A stretch of 58,802 nucleotides of DNA. Origin: Clostridiales bacterium. Lineage in GTDB: Bacteria; Bacillota; Clostridia; Christensenellales; Aristaeellaceae. The notes beneath the pieces are model-generated. The model saw only the letters and a program-made list of their open reading frames with translations, did no database searches and had not been told where the DNA came from. The DNA lies in contig JAAYIN010000077.1 in the NCBI GenBank assembly GCA_012523405.1, positions 1-58,802 on the forward strand, read 5' to 3'. Below, piece by piece: positions 33,379 through 39,937 of this stretch; the first letter of the stretch is position 1; every line of letters starts with the position of its first letter. Both the position numbers and the translations under genes were made by a program.

Positions 33379-34650
33379 TTAGAATTCCGAGTTGACGCGG
33401 CTCTCCAGCTCATTGAGGCCTTCATCCACCGTCATGATACCGTTGTAGATATAATCCAAGTGCTCATCGATGAGGGAGGTATACTTGGAATAGTTGATGT
33501 TTGCGGGATACTGCACGGGCACGCCAACGCTGGTTGCGTCGATGAACTCCGCCATGCCCGGGATGGCCAGAATGTCAGCGTCATCAAAGAGCGTGACCAA
33601 TGCGGGGGGATAGCCGTTGCTGATATCAATCAGCTTAGCAGACTCTTCGTTGGACAAGAACTTGATGAAATCCCATGCGCCTTCCTTGTTGGGTGCATTG
33701 AGCGGGATGCAGGCACAGCCGCATTCCAGACGGCTGGAGCCAAGGTATTCGGGGTTGCTCTGGGTGCCCGGGATCAGGGTGATGCCGTAGTTGACGGTCG
33801 AGCCATAGCCCTGCATTTGGGTGGGCAGCCAGTTGCCGTCGATGCGGAAGAGCTGTTTGCCAACAAAGAACATATCCTGCTCTGTGTAGCGGTTGGTGTT
33901 TGCGGCTGCGATAAACTCCGCAACGCGCTCTATGCCGTACAGTTCACGGTACTGCATATTATAGGTGAGGCTGTCCTTTGCGCCCTGCGTATTGGGGGTA
34001 AAGTTGCCTTCTTCATCCCACCAGCGGCCGCCAAAGCCGTAAACGAGTTCCTGACGAGCGCTCGCGAGCGGGAACAGCGGATAACCCAGCACGTCGATAT
34101 TGCCCTTGTCATCCAGCGTTGTTGCTTTCACAGCCATTTCGTACATTTCTTCCATCGTCTTAGGCGGTTCGCTGTAGCCAATGGATTCAAGGATGTCCTT
34201 GTTGTAATACATCTGAATGGTGTAGCAGCTAAAGGGCAGTGCGTACATGTTGTCATCGATCTTCATAGCCGCTAGGGATGGCTCCATGAAGTTGGATGTG
34301 TCATAACCCTCTGCGTCCATATAGGGCTGAAGGCTATCGAGCAAACCATTTGTCTGGTACATATTGAGGCTGGAGGTAGAGGTCTTGACGATGTCGGGCG
34401 TTTCATTGCTTGCCATCGCAACGATGATCTTTTGCTGATCTGTAACGCTGAGTCCCTCTACAAAATAAGTGGATTGTGAATTGTTATAGTTTTCAACAAT
34501 CTGTTCAAAAGGAGCTGCCTCATCACCGCTGTTGTTATACCAGAAGGTGAGAACCGTGCGCCCGTCGCTGCTTGCGCCCGCGGCAGAGGCAACGCTTGTC
34601 AGGCTTAGGATCATCATGGTGACCAAAAGGATAGAAAGTAATTTTTTCAT
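33379..34650 (-). CDS. Extracellular solute-binding protein (family 1) of cluster A
   Basis: The 423-residue protein starts with a Sec signal peptide (KLLSILLVTMMILSLTSVAS, cleavage near ASAAG) and folds as a family 1 sugar-binding protein: LTFWYNNSGDEAAPFEQIVE, NETPDIVKTSTS, a KEGAWDFIKFLSNEESAKL segment (pattern NKEGAWDFIKF) and a ...GYPPALVTLF region. There is no cysteine at the signal cleavage point, so it is not a lipoprotein by sequence. It is the first gene of the operon, preceded by AGGAGG, a probable 19-codon leader ORF and a promoter at 34885-34913. Confidence 0.9.
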   Translation of the reverse strand: MKKLLSILLVTMMILSLTSVASAAGASSDGRTVLTFWYNNSGDEAAPFEQIVENYNNSQSTYFVEGLSVTDQQKIIVAMASNETPDIVKTSTSSLNMYQTNGLLDSLQPYMDAEGYDTSNFMEPSLAAMKIDDNMYALPFSCYTIQMYYNKDILESIGYSEPPKTMEEMYEMAVKATTLDDKGNIDVLGYPLFPLASARQELVYGFGGRWWDEEGNFTPNTQGAKDSLTYNMQYRELYGIERVAEFIAAANTNRYTEQDMFFVGKQLFRIDGNWLPTQMQGYGSTVNYGITLIPGTQSNPEYLGSSRLECGCACIPLNAPNKEGAWDFIKFLSNEESAKLIDISNGYPPALVTLFDDADILAIPGMAEFIDATSVGVPVQYPANINYSKYTSLIDEHLDYIYNGIMTVDEGLNELESRVNSEF

Positions 34651-34717
34651 GTTGTCCTCCTATTTTATCTACAGGTTTTTCACCCGTTGATTTCATTGGC
34701 ATATCATAATCTAACAA

Positions 34718-34777
34718 TTACTTAGGCTTTCGAGCTTTGCACCTGATAGAATGAAAGGCTGCGCTTTCCTTTTTCAT
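34718..34777 (-). CDS. Putative 19-residue leader peptide of the cluster A operon
   Basis: An ATG with a strong ribosome site (GAAGGAGGGTAGC) starts a 19-codon ORF, MKKESAAFHSIRCKARKPK, ending in TAA about 70 bp before the binding-protein gene. It lies downstream of the operon promoter, so it would be translated first. It has no recognisable repeated codon block. It may be an attenuation peptide or a small protein; it could also be the remnant of a gene start. Confidence 0.45.
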   Translation of the reverse strand: MKKESAAFHSIRCKARKPK

Positions 34778-34884
34778 GCTACCCTCCTTCGCTTTGCGTT
34801 TTCTGTGGTCATTGACTGCTCTTGTTTTCGTTTACCAAACATTTTATTTGATTTTCTAGCTTCGCTCTCGCCTTGAATGACATG

Positions 34885-34913
34885 AGTATATCATACTTAT
34901 TTTCAGATGTAAA
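34885..34913 (-). promoter_or_regulatory. Promoter of the cluster A operon
   Basis: TTTACA (34913-34908), a 17-bp spacer and TATACT (34890-34885) lie on the minus strand, about 235 bp before the binding-protein start. Confidence 0.65.
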
Positions 34914-35091
34914 TAGCCAATCTGAATATTTGTCATATTTATTTATAGGTCACAACGAGCGAATAATGCTGTAGTATATGTAATGTACGGCATTGCAATC
35001 GTTTCACGCCCAAATAATTTTATCGCATACCTTCCATATTGGATGATTTTGTGATACAATACTTTTAGTCAGAATATTAGGAGGCATATGC

Positions 35092-35754
35092 ATGAACCAT
35101 ATCGACGATGAAGAGAAGCTGCTAAAGCAGATTATGACATTAATCGAATACCAATTTGGCAGTAATTGTGAGGTCGTGCTTCACGATTTAACCGGCGATT
35201 ATGAACACACAATCGTCGATATCCGCAATGGACATATCACCAATCGGAAGGTCGGCGGATGCGGCAGCGATCTGGGGCTGGAGGTTTTGGGCGGCAACGT
35301 GATTGACGGCAACCGCTACAACTACATCACCACCTCCCCCGACGGGAAAATCCTGCGCTCATCCTCCATCTATTTCAACGACGATCAGGGGCATGTCATC
35401 GGGTCGCTATGCGTTAACCTCGACATTACTGAAACGTTGCGCTTCAACAGTTTCTTGCAAAACTACAACCGCTTTGACAACGTGCAAAACGAGTTCTTCG
35501 CCAAGGATGTCAACGGTCTGCTGGAGTATTTGATCCAGCAGGCAAAGCAGAACATCGGCAGAGAACCACAGGATATGGATAAAAAAGAACGCGTGGAATT
35601 CCTCAAATATCTGGATCAGCACGGCGCTTTTCAGATTTCAAAGTCAAGCGTGTACATCTGCGAGCTGCTCAGCATCAGCAAATTCACGCTCTACAACGAC
35701 CTAGAGCAAATCCGCGCGGAGGGCGGCAATGGGGACAAGGCGAGCAAGGCATAA
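35092..35754 (+). CDS. YheO/DauR-like transcriptional regulator (PAS_6 plus HTH_22)
   Basis: The 220-residue cytoplasmic regulator has a PAS_6-type domain (about residues 8-120: LHDLTGDYEHTIVDIRNGHI, GRYNYITTSP-like NRYNYITTS, LCVNLDIT) and a C-terminal HTH_22 domain (about 160-210: ERVEFLKYLDQHGAFQISKS, ELLSISKFTLYNDL). Pseudomonas DauR, a member of this family, controls D-arginine catabolism and is one of several family members tied to D-amino-acid or amino-acid metabolism. Divergent position to the cluster A operon makes it the likely regulator, which fits the D-amino-acid enzymes there. AGGAGG lies upstream of the ATG; a terminator follows at 36025. Confidence 0.87.
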   Translation: MNHIDDEEKLLKQIMTLIEYQFGSNCEVVLHDLTGDYEHTIVDIRNGHITNRKVGGCGSDLGLEVLGGNVIDGNRYNYITTSPDGKILRSSSIYFNDDQGHVIGSLCVNLDITETLRFNSFLQNYNRFDNVQNEFFAKDVNGLLEYLIQQAKQNIGREPQDMDKKERVEFLKYLDQHGAFQISKSSVYICELLSISKFTLYNDLEQIRAEGGNGDKASKA

Positions 35755-36024
35755 GCGCAGTGCATGACAAAAAGTCAGACACTACTTGACAAGTTGTCAG
35801 CCAATATCTGGGCGGTGAGTCAATAGATGACAGATGCCTGCGGATCGCTCCGCTCCAAAGCCATCGGGCAATATCGGCGCTTGATGCGCATCATATACGG
35901 TTTGTGCATTGTGAATATACATTCCAGCATAACAAACTGTCATATGATTACTGATTGGATAGATGATAAATAGCCTATCAGAAGATTCATTTCGATGCAT
36001 TCGTCATGATCTTGAGGCGGCGAG

Positions 36025-36068
36025 ACAGCCCCCGACTTTCGATTGGAAGTCGGGGGCTGTTTTTTATG
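36025..36068 (+). terminator. Terminator after the YheO-like regulator
   Basis: A perfect 14-bp stem ACAGCCCCCGACTT / AAGTCGGGGGCTGT with an 8-nt loop is followed by a T run. The interval 35755-36024 holds no gene that I can support. Confidence 0.92.
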
Positions 36069-36116
36069 AAGTTAATGCACTAAGCTTGGGCGATTAGGGG
36101 CGATGTACATGGCAAT

Positions 36117-36525
36117 AGAGCGATAGCCTAGTCATAGGGCGACAGCTCCGATAGCCCCATGAAAAGAGCGACAGCTCCGATAGCCCCGATAGCTCCATGA
36201 AAAGGGCGAAGCCTAGTCATAGGGCGATAGCCCCGATAGCTCCATGAAATGGGCGACAGCCTAGTCATAGGGCGATAGCCCCGACAGCCCCATGAAAAGA
36301 GCGATAGCTCTGATAGCCCCGATAGCCCCATGAAAAGAGCGATAGCTCTGATAGCCCCGATAGTCCCATGAAAAGAGCGATAGCCCCGATAGTCCCATGA
36401 AAAGAGCGATAGCCCCGATAGCCCCGATAGCCCCGATAGCTCCATGAAAAGGGCGATAGCCTAGTCATAGGGCGATAGCCCCGATAGCTCCATGAAAAGG
36501 GCGAAGCCCCATGAAAAGGGCGTGA
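36117..36525. repeat. Composite tandem array of 9-bp and about 20-bp modules
   Basis: About 410 bp consist of short modules in varying order: a 9-bp unit GATAGCCCC (up to four in a row), a module of the type ATGAAAAGAGCGATAGC, and TAGTCATAGGGCGATAGCC. The ATGAAAAGRGCGAAGC variant matches the core of the repeat family dispersed in the intergenic regions at 5.4, 8.8 and 34.9 kb. No spacers, coding signal or terminator stem repeat is present. It lies downstream of the anti-sigma gene and of the regulator terminator. Confidence 0.85.
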
Positions 36526-36550
36526 TGACGGTCGGCGCGCCGTAAAAGCC

Positions 36551-37675
36551 TTATTGCTCTACCGCGAGGGTGATGGTCGGCAGCGTTTCTGCTGGCGGGT
36601 TGTAGCTGATGTAGGGCTGGAAGGTGATGGAGGACGGGACGGATGGCAACGCGGCGAACACCTGAGACGTAACTTCCATGATGGGGTTGATATCATCGTT
36701 CCCCCCCTTGCTCCCGCCCGAAAATCTTGGTATGGGGTTGCCCGACTCGTCCAGCAGCTCAAACCACATATTGCTGTAGTGATTCTGCCACTCATCCGCC
36801 GCCTCAAAGATATCCGCGCCCTCTGCGTAGGGAAGCGTTTGATACGACAGGGTGACGTAGGTTGCCAGCGGGGTGAGGATGGCTTCCAGCGCGGTCGTCT
36901 TCATGCCCAGAAACTCGGCCTCCTGCGCAGAGGCGAGATGCACTTGTTTCATGCCCTTCGTGCTAAGCGTTACGGTGATTGGGGGCGCAGACTCTTTCTC
37001 TCCCTCATTCACATCCCCCATCCGATAGACCCGCGGCGTCCAGTTCACCTTGATTTCATCGGGCAAGTCATCAAAAGAGCGCAGATCAATGACGTATTTG
37101 ATCAGCAGGGTTTGTGGGTTTTCGTACTGATATTCGATGCCAAGATCCCCGGATTGACCATCAACGTCTGCCGTCATAGACCAGACGACCCATTTGTCTG
37201 TGCCGTCCTCAGCCGATTTTTCCTGCGGCTCGCTAATGGGTAGCCCGCTTTCGTCTCTGAATGCATCGTACTCCATCAATATCACATCGTTTGGATCGGT
37301 CACCTCATAGGCGACCACAGCATGCACCGCAATGCCGTCGCATACTGCATCTCGCACATGGGCGCGGACAGCGCCAAAATCGCCGCCCTCCTGCACAAAG
37401 CCCGATTGCACGGCATCGGTGATATCCTGCGTTACGTCTTTGCCCTCAAACATGAAATCCAGTACCCCCAGTTGATGCATGGCAAACGCTGTGCCGCATA
37501 ATAAGATGACCAATATCACTGCCAAAGCAATGCTGAAATGACTTTTCTTCACCATAGAATCCTCCTTTATAGAGGCCAGTGTATCGCGCATGCCTTCTTT
37601 GTAGGACTCGGGCGCTGCGCCAAAGGCGCTACGCATTTGATCCCTGAGCTTCATCTCTTGTTTCTTCATATTCAC
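36551..37675 (-). CDS. Anti-sigma-like membrane protein (DUF4179-type)
   Basis: The 374-residue protein has a cytoplasmic N-terminus of about 43 residues, one TM helix (SIALAVILVILLCGTAFAMH, about residues 47-66) and a large extracellular domain. Its beginning (GVLDFMFEGKDVTQDITDAV) resembles the DUF4179 region found in proteins encoded next to ECF sigma factors. The 4-bp overlap with the sigma gene (GTGA) supports function as its membrane anti-sigma factor or sensor. The start used is GTG at 37675; an ATG two codons later is equally possible. Signal and target unknown. Confidence 0.75.
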   Translation of the reverse strand: MNMKKQEMKLRDQMRSAFGAAPESYKEGMRDTLASIKEDSMVKKSHFSIALAVILVILLCGTAFAMHQLGVLDFMFEGKDVTQDITDAVQSGFVQEGGDFGAVRAHVRDAVCDGIAVHAVVAYEVTDPNDVILMEYDAFRDESGLPISEPQEKSAEDGTDKWVVWSMTADVDGQSGDLGIEYQYENPQTLLIKYVIDLRSFDDLPDEIKVNWTPRVYRMGDVNEGEKESAPPITVTLSTKGMKQVHLASAQEAEFLGMKTTALEAILTPLATYVTLSYQTLPYAEGADIFEAADEWQNHYSNMWFELLDESGNPIPRFSGGSKGGNDDINPIMEVTSQVFAALPSVPSSITFQPYISYNPPAETLPTITLAVEQ

Positions 37676-38142
37676 GCCTCCTCCTCTTCCAATATGCCGC
37701 GCAACAGCTGGCGTCCCCGACTGAGTCGGGACTTCACTGTGCCAGATGGTATGTGTAGAATTTGAGCGATTTCACTCACTTGCGCATTCTCCATATAATA
37801 CAGCGCTACCACCAGACGAATCTTTTCGGGCAGCTGCATCACCATATCCACCGCCGATGAATCGGTCGGCGAAACCGCGGTTTCGGGCATGGTTTCAGTG
37901 AGAATGAGCCGCCTATTCTTGCGCAGCAGCGTATGGCATTCGTTCACCAATATGCGCATGAGCCATGGGCGAAACAGCGACTCCTCCCTGAGGGTATTTC
38001 GTTTTTCCCATGCCTTAAGCAGGCAATTTTGCATCGCATCCTGCCGATCAACGGGTCGCCTCAGCAGCGTTGCGCTCACACGATGCATCGTGTCCGCAAG
38101 CAGGAACACCTGCTGCTCAAAGAATATTTTTGTCATATGCAT
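37672..38142 (-). CDS. ECF-type sigma-70 factor
   Basis: The 156-residue protein has sigma region 2 (LLRRPVDRQDAMQNCLLKAW, FRPWLMRILVNECHTLLRKN) and region 4 (LPEKIRLVVALYYMENAQVS EIAQILHIPSGTVKSRLSRG), with no region 1 or 3, as in ECF factors. The helix-turn-helix GTVKSRLSRGRQLL is typical. It is co-transcribed with the DUF4179-type protein (stop overlaps the next start). The regulon cannot be read from the window. Confidence 0.92.
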   Translation of the reverse strand: MHMTKIFFEQQVFLLADTMHRVSATLLRRPVDRQDAMQNCLLKAWEKRNTLREESLFRPWLMRILVNECHTLLRKNRRLILTETMPETAVSPTDSSAVDMVMQLPEKIRLVVALYYMENAQVSEIAQILHIPSGTVKSRLSRGRQLLRGILEEEEA

Positions 38143-38344
38143 ACGCCCTTTCTTGTAGCTACATCTCTATGACGCACAAATGGCTGCGATCGGTTCAGTA
38201 TGACTATTATATATTGTCAGGCGGGACATGGCTAGGGGGAATTGTACGCCAAATCCTTGATAGCACTGCCTTTGCACTGTATAATTCAAAAGGACAATCA
38301 ACCATGTCCGCCGCGGATGAGATCAGTTGGAGGAGGCAAGTGCT

Positions 38345-38569
38345 ATGGATGAACTTACGTTTACGACCAGCGAGCCCATGGAAGCCATCACGGACGAATA
38401 CCGTGCGCTATTGGAATCGCTGGGCGATGACGATGAATGCTGCTACCTGATATCCGAGTCCAAGGAAACGGGCGAGCGCATCGGGACATGCAGCTTCATC
38501 GCAGACGATAAGCGCAAGCGCGGCGCAGACGCGGCGGCTGTGGAATATCACTGCGAGCTGATGCTGTAG
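38345..38569 (+). CDS. Small protein, possibly a truncated GNAT acetyltransferase
   Basis: A 74-residue frame with a good ribosome site (AGGAGG, 8 bp before the ATG). The start LTFTTSEPMEAITDEYRALL and YLISESKETGERIGTCSFIA resemble the beginning of RimJ/RimL-like GNAT enzymes, which use a GERIG turn before the acetyl-CoA motif. The remaining C-terminal RKRGADAAAVEYHCELML does not match. Either the gene is a truncated remnant or it is an unrelated small acidic protein. Low certainty. Confidence 0.4.
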   Translation: MDELTFTTSEPMEAITDEYRALLESLGDDDECCYLISESKETGERIGTCSFIADDKRKRGADAAAVEYHCELML

Positions 38570-38624
38570 GGGATGGTTCAGCGCGGGGACTCCTTGATCA
38601 GATATCACGCTGATAGGAACATAA

Positions 38625-38670
38625 TCAAAAACAGCTGGGCTGCTTCATGCATCATCAGCTGTTTTTTCTT
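38625..38670 (+). terminator. Terminator
   Basis: AAAAACAGCTG pairs with CAGCTGTTTTTT around an 18-nt loop, followed by CTTT. It lies 56 bp after the small GNAT-like gene. Confidence 0.75.
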
Positions 38671-38780
38671 TACATTATTTGGATCATCGCGCTCGGCTTA
38701 TACCCATGCGCTCAGCATCGATTCTGCGGCATATCAGCAATGGCGTAGCAGTTTTACCAATAAAATCCGCCTCTCCCCAT

Positions 38781-38832
38781 TTGACAGGGAGACGAAATCA
38801 TAGTACAATACATTTAACGCTTTGGTTAAATG
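38781..38832 (+). promoter_or_regulatory. Promoter and SdpR-type operator of the sdpR-sdpI-like operon
   Basis: TTGACA (38781-38786), an exact 17-bp spacer and TACAAT (38804-38809) form a near-consensus promoter. The start region is covered by an inverted repeat CATTTAAC (38811-38818) ... GTTAAATG (38825-38832), well placed for autorepression by the ArsR-family protein encoded next. Confidence 0.82.
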
Positions 38833-38854
38833 AAGAATGATGGAGGACGCCAAC

Positions 38855-39133
38855 ATGCGCTTGCAGGACACGATGAAGGCTTTGGCTGATCCCACTCGCC
38901 GCAAGATTTTGCAGGTTTTAAAGCAGGGACGGCGGTCGGCAGGGGAAATCGGAGCTGAGTTTTCCATAAGCGGAGCGGCGGTTTCCCGTCATCTGGCACT
39001 GCTCAAGGAGGCGGACTTAATCCGCTGCCAGCGAGAGGGCAAGTTCATCTTTTACGAAATTAATCTAAGTGTGATACAGGAGGCGCTGGCGTGGCTGGCG
39101 CAGCTAGGGGAGGATACTCATGAAACAGACTAA
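38855..39133 (+). CDS. ArsR-family repressor, SdpR-like
   Basis: The 92-residue winged-helix protein starts with the family's MKALADPTRRKILQVLKQGR and contains the recognition helix region SISGAAVSRHLALLKEADLI and a beta wing CQREGKFIFYEIN. It lacks the metal-binding cysteine motif of ArsR/SmtB metal sensors, so it is the SdpR autorepressor type. Start at 38855 because GGAGG (38842-38846) lies 8 bp upstream; longer starts at 38837/38840 would overlap that site. It overlaps the SdpI-like gene by 14 bp. Confidence 0.88.
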   Translation: MRLQDTMKALADPTRRKILQVLKQGRRSAGEIGAEFSISGAAVSRHLALLKEADLIRCQREGKFIFYEINLSVIQEALAWLAQLGEDTHETD

Positions 39134-39767
39134 GATTTTCACCTTTTTTGTCACAGGCATCATGCTGATTGTGGCCGCGGTTTCCGTTTTTTACATGCCC
39201 GACAAGATTGCTGTACAGTGGAACGCAAACGGGGTCAGCAATACCATGAGCCGATACATGGTGTTTTTACTGCCTGCGCTGTGCTTGTTTGTGTTTTACA
39301 CCCGCACCCAACAAATGAATCGGCAGGAAGCTGCCGCCCAAACCGACTGGGTTGGTTTGCTGGTGCCATTGTTTTTGCTTTTAATCCTTGGGACCATCGT
39401 TGCCAACGCCTTGGGCTTTGTGGATGTCCTCAGCTTCAATTCCGCCTTGGCCGAAACAATTTCCATGCTGGTTTTAGGCTGCATTCTTGCGGTGATGGGC
39501 AACGCATTGCCCAAGCATTCAATAAACTTCGCGATTGGGGTCAAGGCCGTCCACGCATATGCCAGCAGCGATTTGTGGACCCAGACCCAGCGGTTTGCCG
39601 CAAAGCTATGGGTGATTGCAGGGCTTACGCTGATGCTGGCAGCGTTTCTGCCCTTCAAGGGCAAGGGGGTACTCATCCTGCCGACGATACTGCTACTGGC
39701 GTTGTTGCCGCGGCTGTATGCAAAGTATCGGTATGAGAAAAGTATCGGGGACAAAGCCTCGAAATAA
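39120..39767 (+). CDS. SdpI-family membrane immunity-like protein
   Basis: The 215-residue membrane protein has six hydrophobic segments. The first part is DUF1648-like (FYMPDKIAVQWNANGVSNTM), the second SdpI-like (GVKAVHAYASSDLWTQTQRF AAKLWVIAGL). In Bacillus subtilis SdpI gives immunity to the SdpC toxin and sequesters SdpR to induce its own operon. Here no sdpABC toxin genes are visible, so it may be immunity against neighbours' toxins or a stand-alone sensor. The overlap with the repressor gene and the operator support the same feedback. Confidence 0.88.
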   Translation: MKQTKIFTFFVTGIMLIVAAVSVFYMPDKIAVQWNANGVSNTMSRYMVFLLPALCLFVFYTRTQQMNRQEAAAQTDWVGLLVPLFLLLILGTIVANALGFVDVLSFNSALAETISMLVLGCILAVMGNALPKHSINFAIGVKAVHAYASSDLWTQTQRFAAKLWVIAGLTLMLAAFLPFKGKGVLILPTILLLALLPRLYAKYRYEKSIGDKASK

Positions 39768-39849
39768 AAACTTTCGGGCATATGTTAAGGGGTAATCAAG
39801 GGGCTGTTGCAAAACAGCTGTTATCTCACAAAGTAATAGTAAATACATA

Positions 39850-39898
39850 CAAAAATTCACCTGCGAATCAAGTAATTCACAGGTGAATTTTGTTGTAT
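39850..39898 (+). terminator. Terminator between convergent SdpI-like and glycosidase-like genes
   Basis: CAAAAATTCACCTG (39850-39863) pairs with CAGGTGAATTTTG (39880-39892), followed by TTGT. Suitable A/T flanks for use on both strands. Confidence 0.75.
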
Positions 39899-39937
39899 TG
39901 AGTTTTAGCTTTCGTGCTGCTGACAGACAATAGGATG

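Larger units (their letters stand above)
34651..35091. promoter_or_regulatory. Divergent control region between cluster A operon and its regulator
   Basis: This is the 441-bp intergenic region. It holds the leader ORF at 34718-34777, a promoter for the operon (34885-34913) and a possible promoter for the regulator gene: TTCCAT (35034-35039), 17 bp, and TACAAT (35057-35062). A copy of the dispersed TAGCTTCGCTCTC motif lies at 34857-34869. Palindromes that could be the regulator's operator are not obvious by eye. Confidence 0.5.

Noticed and set aside
35797-36000. 67-residue minus-strand frame after the YheO-like gene
   Set aside because: No ribosome site, no recognisable pattern and location between a gene and its terminator.
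36128-36468. Repeat proteins encoded on the minus strand of the array (two overlapping frames, rich in GLSGLS and YRGYR)
   Set aside because: Several frames stay open only because most modules are multiples of three; there is no ribosome site, and the text is pure repeat in each frame.
36117-36525. CRISPR-like array
   Set aside because: The modules are of mixed length and run directly into each other; there are no unique spacers of constant length and no cas genes in the window.
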